From DATDDB01 sp035260545 (GTDB taxonomy: Bacteria > Pseudomonadota > Gammaproteobacteria > Burkholderiales > Gallionellaceae), in the NCBI GenBank assembly GCA_035260545.1, contig DATFUZ010000018.1, forward strand, positions 1-26,234: a stretch of DNA of 26,234 bases. The letters run 5' to 3'. Shown in pieces: positions 25,687 to 26,234 of the stretch. The notes under the pieces were generated by a model. That model did no database searches, had not been told where the DNA came from, and was given only the letters and a program-made list of their open reading frames with translations. A program made the position numbers and the translations under genes. Numbering within the stretch: position 1 is the first letter of the stretch; each line of letters opens with the position of its first letter.

Positions 25687-26234
25687 ATGGCTGAAAACTT
25701 CCACATCCGCAATGCCGCCGTGCTCGGCGCGGGCGTCATGGGCGCGCAGATTGCCGCCCATCTGGTGAACGCGGGCGTCGAGACCCTGCTCTTCGAGTTG
25801 CCGGCCAAGGAAGGCGACCCCAACGGCAACGTTCAGCGCGCGCTGGACAACCTGAAGAAGCTGGAACCCGCGCCCGGCGCCAGCCCCGGCAAGCTTGCCC
25901 ACATCCAGGCCGCAAACTACGAGCAGCATTTGGCGCGCCTGCGCGAGTGCGACCTCATCATCGAGGCAGTGGCCGAGCAGATGGAGATAAAGTCCGCGCT
26001 GTACCAGAAGGTGGCGCCCCATCTCAACGATCAGGCCATTTTCGCGACCAACACCTCGGGCCTTTCCATCAACAAGCTGGCCGAAGCCTTTCCCGACGCC
26101 CAGCGCCATCGTTTCTGCGGCATCCACTTCTTCAATCCGCCGCGCTACATGCACCTGGTCGAGCTGATCCCCTGCCGCGGCACCGAGCCTGCCTTGCTCG
26201 ACAACCTGGAAACCTTCCTCGTCTCCACCCTGGG
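25687..26234 (+). CDS. 3-hydroxyacyl-CoA dehydrogenase (FadB/FadN-like), 3'-partial
   Basis: The first 182 residues are present before the window ends. An N-terminal Rossmann motif LGAGVMGAQIAAHLVNAG (13-30) binds NAD+, and ATNTSGLSI and HFFNPPRYMHLVELIP (146-161) are the 3-hydroxyacyl-CoA dehydrogenase catalytic and substrate-binding blocks. It oxidises L-3-hydroxyacyl-CoA in beta-oxidation. Lack of an N-terminal crotonase domain suggests the form with dehydrogenase first and a hydratase domain at the C-terminus (FadN-like), but the rest is out of view. A tggaga Shine-Dalgarno precedes the ATG at 25687. Confidence 0.92.
   Translation, partial: MAENFHIRNAAVLGAGVMGAQIAAHLVNAGVETLLFELPAKEGDPNGNVQRALDNLKKLEPAPGASPGKLAHIQAANYEQHLARLRECDLIIEAVAEQMEIKSALYQKVAPHLNDQAIFATNTSGLSINKLAEAFPDAQRHRFCGIHFFNPPRYMHLVELIPCRGTEPALLDNLETFLVSTL

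Overview
The window is a GC-rich, densely coded bacterial chromosome segment. Gene content suggests a proteobacterium, most likely a betaproteobacterium. The supporting signs are the order fmdB - DUF502 - aspS - nudB, a monomeric NADP isocitrate dehydrogenase, an aspartyl-tRNA synthetase of the form that usually charges both tRNA(Asp) and tRNA(Asn), a DUF3300 lipoprotein and a membrane-tethered C13 peptidase. No rRNA, tRNA, CRISPR array, transposase or phage gene was seen. The lineage is inferred from family knowledge and was not tested.

Layout. (1) 1-1419: a membrane-anchored C13 (legumain/caspase-like) peptidase, cut by the window edge. The first 103 bases are a perfect fold-back that is probably an assembly artefact. 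(2) 1489-4327: icd on the minus strand, divergent from the rRNA pseudouridine synthase rluE. (3) 4442-9651: a plus-strand run of fmdB-like gene, DUF502 membrane protein, aspS, a secreted barnase-like RNase with its barstar inhibitor, nudB and nadA. The barnase/barstar pair and a MITE-like repeat sit between aspS and nudB. (4) 9652-10502: a gene-poor stretch with one small cysteine-bearing ORF. (5) 10503-13230: a membrane metallophosphoesterase and a DUF3300 lipoprotein with a Gly-rich tail.

(6) 13409-19730 is the most interesting block. It holds a Ser/Thr kinase fused to a cyclic-nucleotide-binding domain (plus strand). On the minus strand it holds an arginase-family enzyme, a Ser/Thr kinase fused through membrane helices to a GGDEF diguanylate cyclase, and a SulP anion transporter carrying STAS and cyclic-nucleotide-binding domains. 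Two kinases, one nucleotide cyclase and two Crp-type nucleotide-binding modules in about 6 kb suggest a local circuit joining protein phosphorylation, second-messenger signalling and anion transport. This is an inference from domains and proximity.

(7) 19932-26234: a plus-strand fatty-acid beta-oxidation cluster. It contains a FadE-type acyl-CoA dehydrogenase, an HSDL2-like SDR overlapping it by 8 bases, a long-chain acyl-CoA synthetase, a hot-dog acyl-CoA thioesterase and the start of a 3-hydroxyacyl-CoA dehydrogenase that runs off the window.
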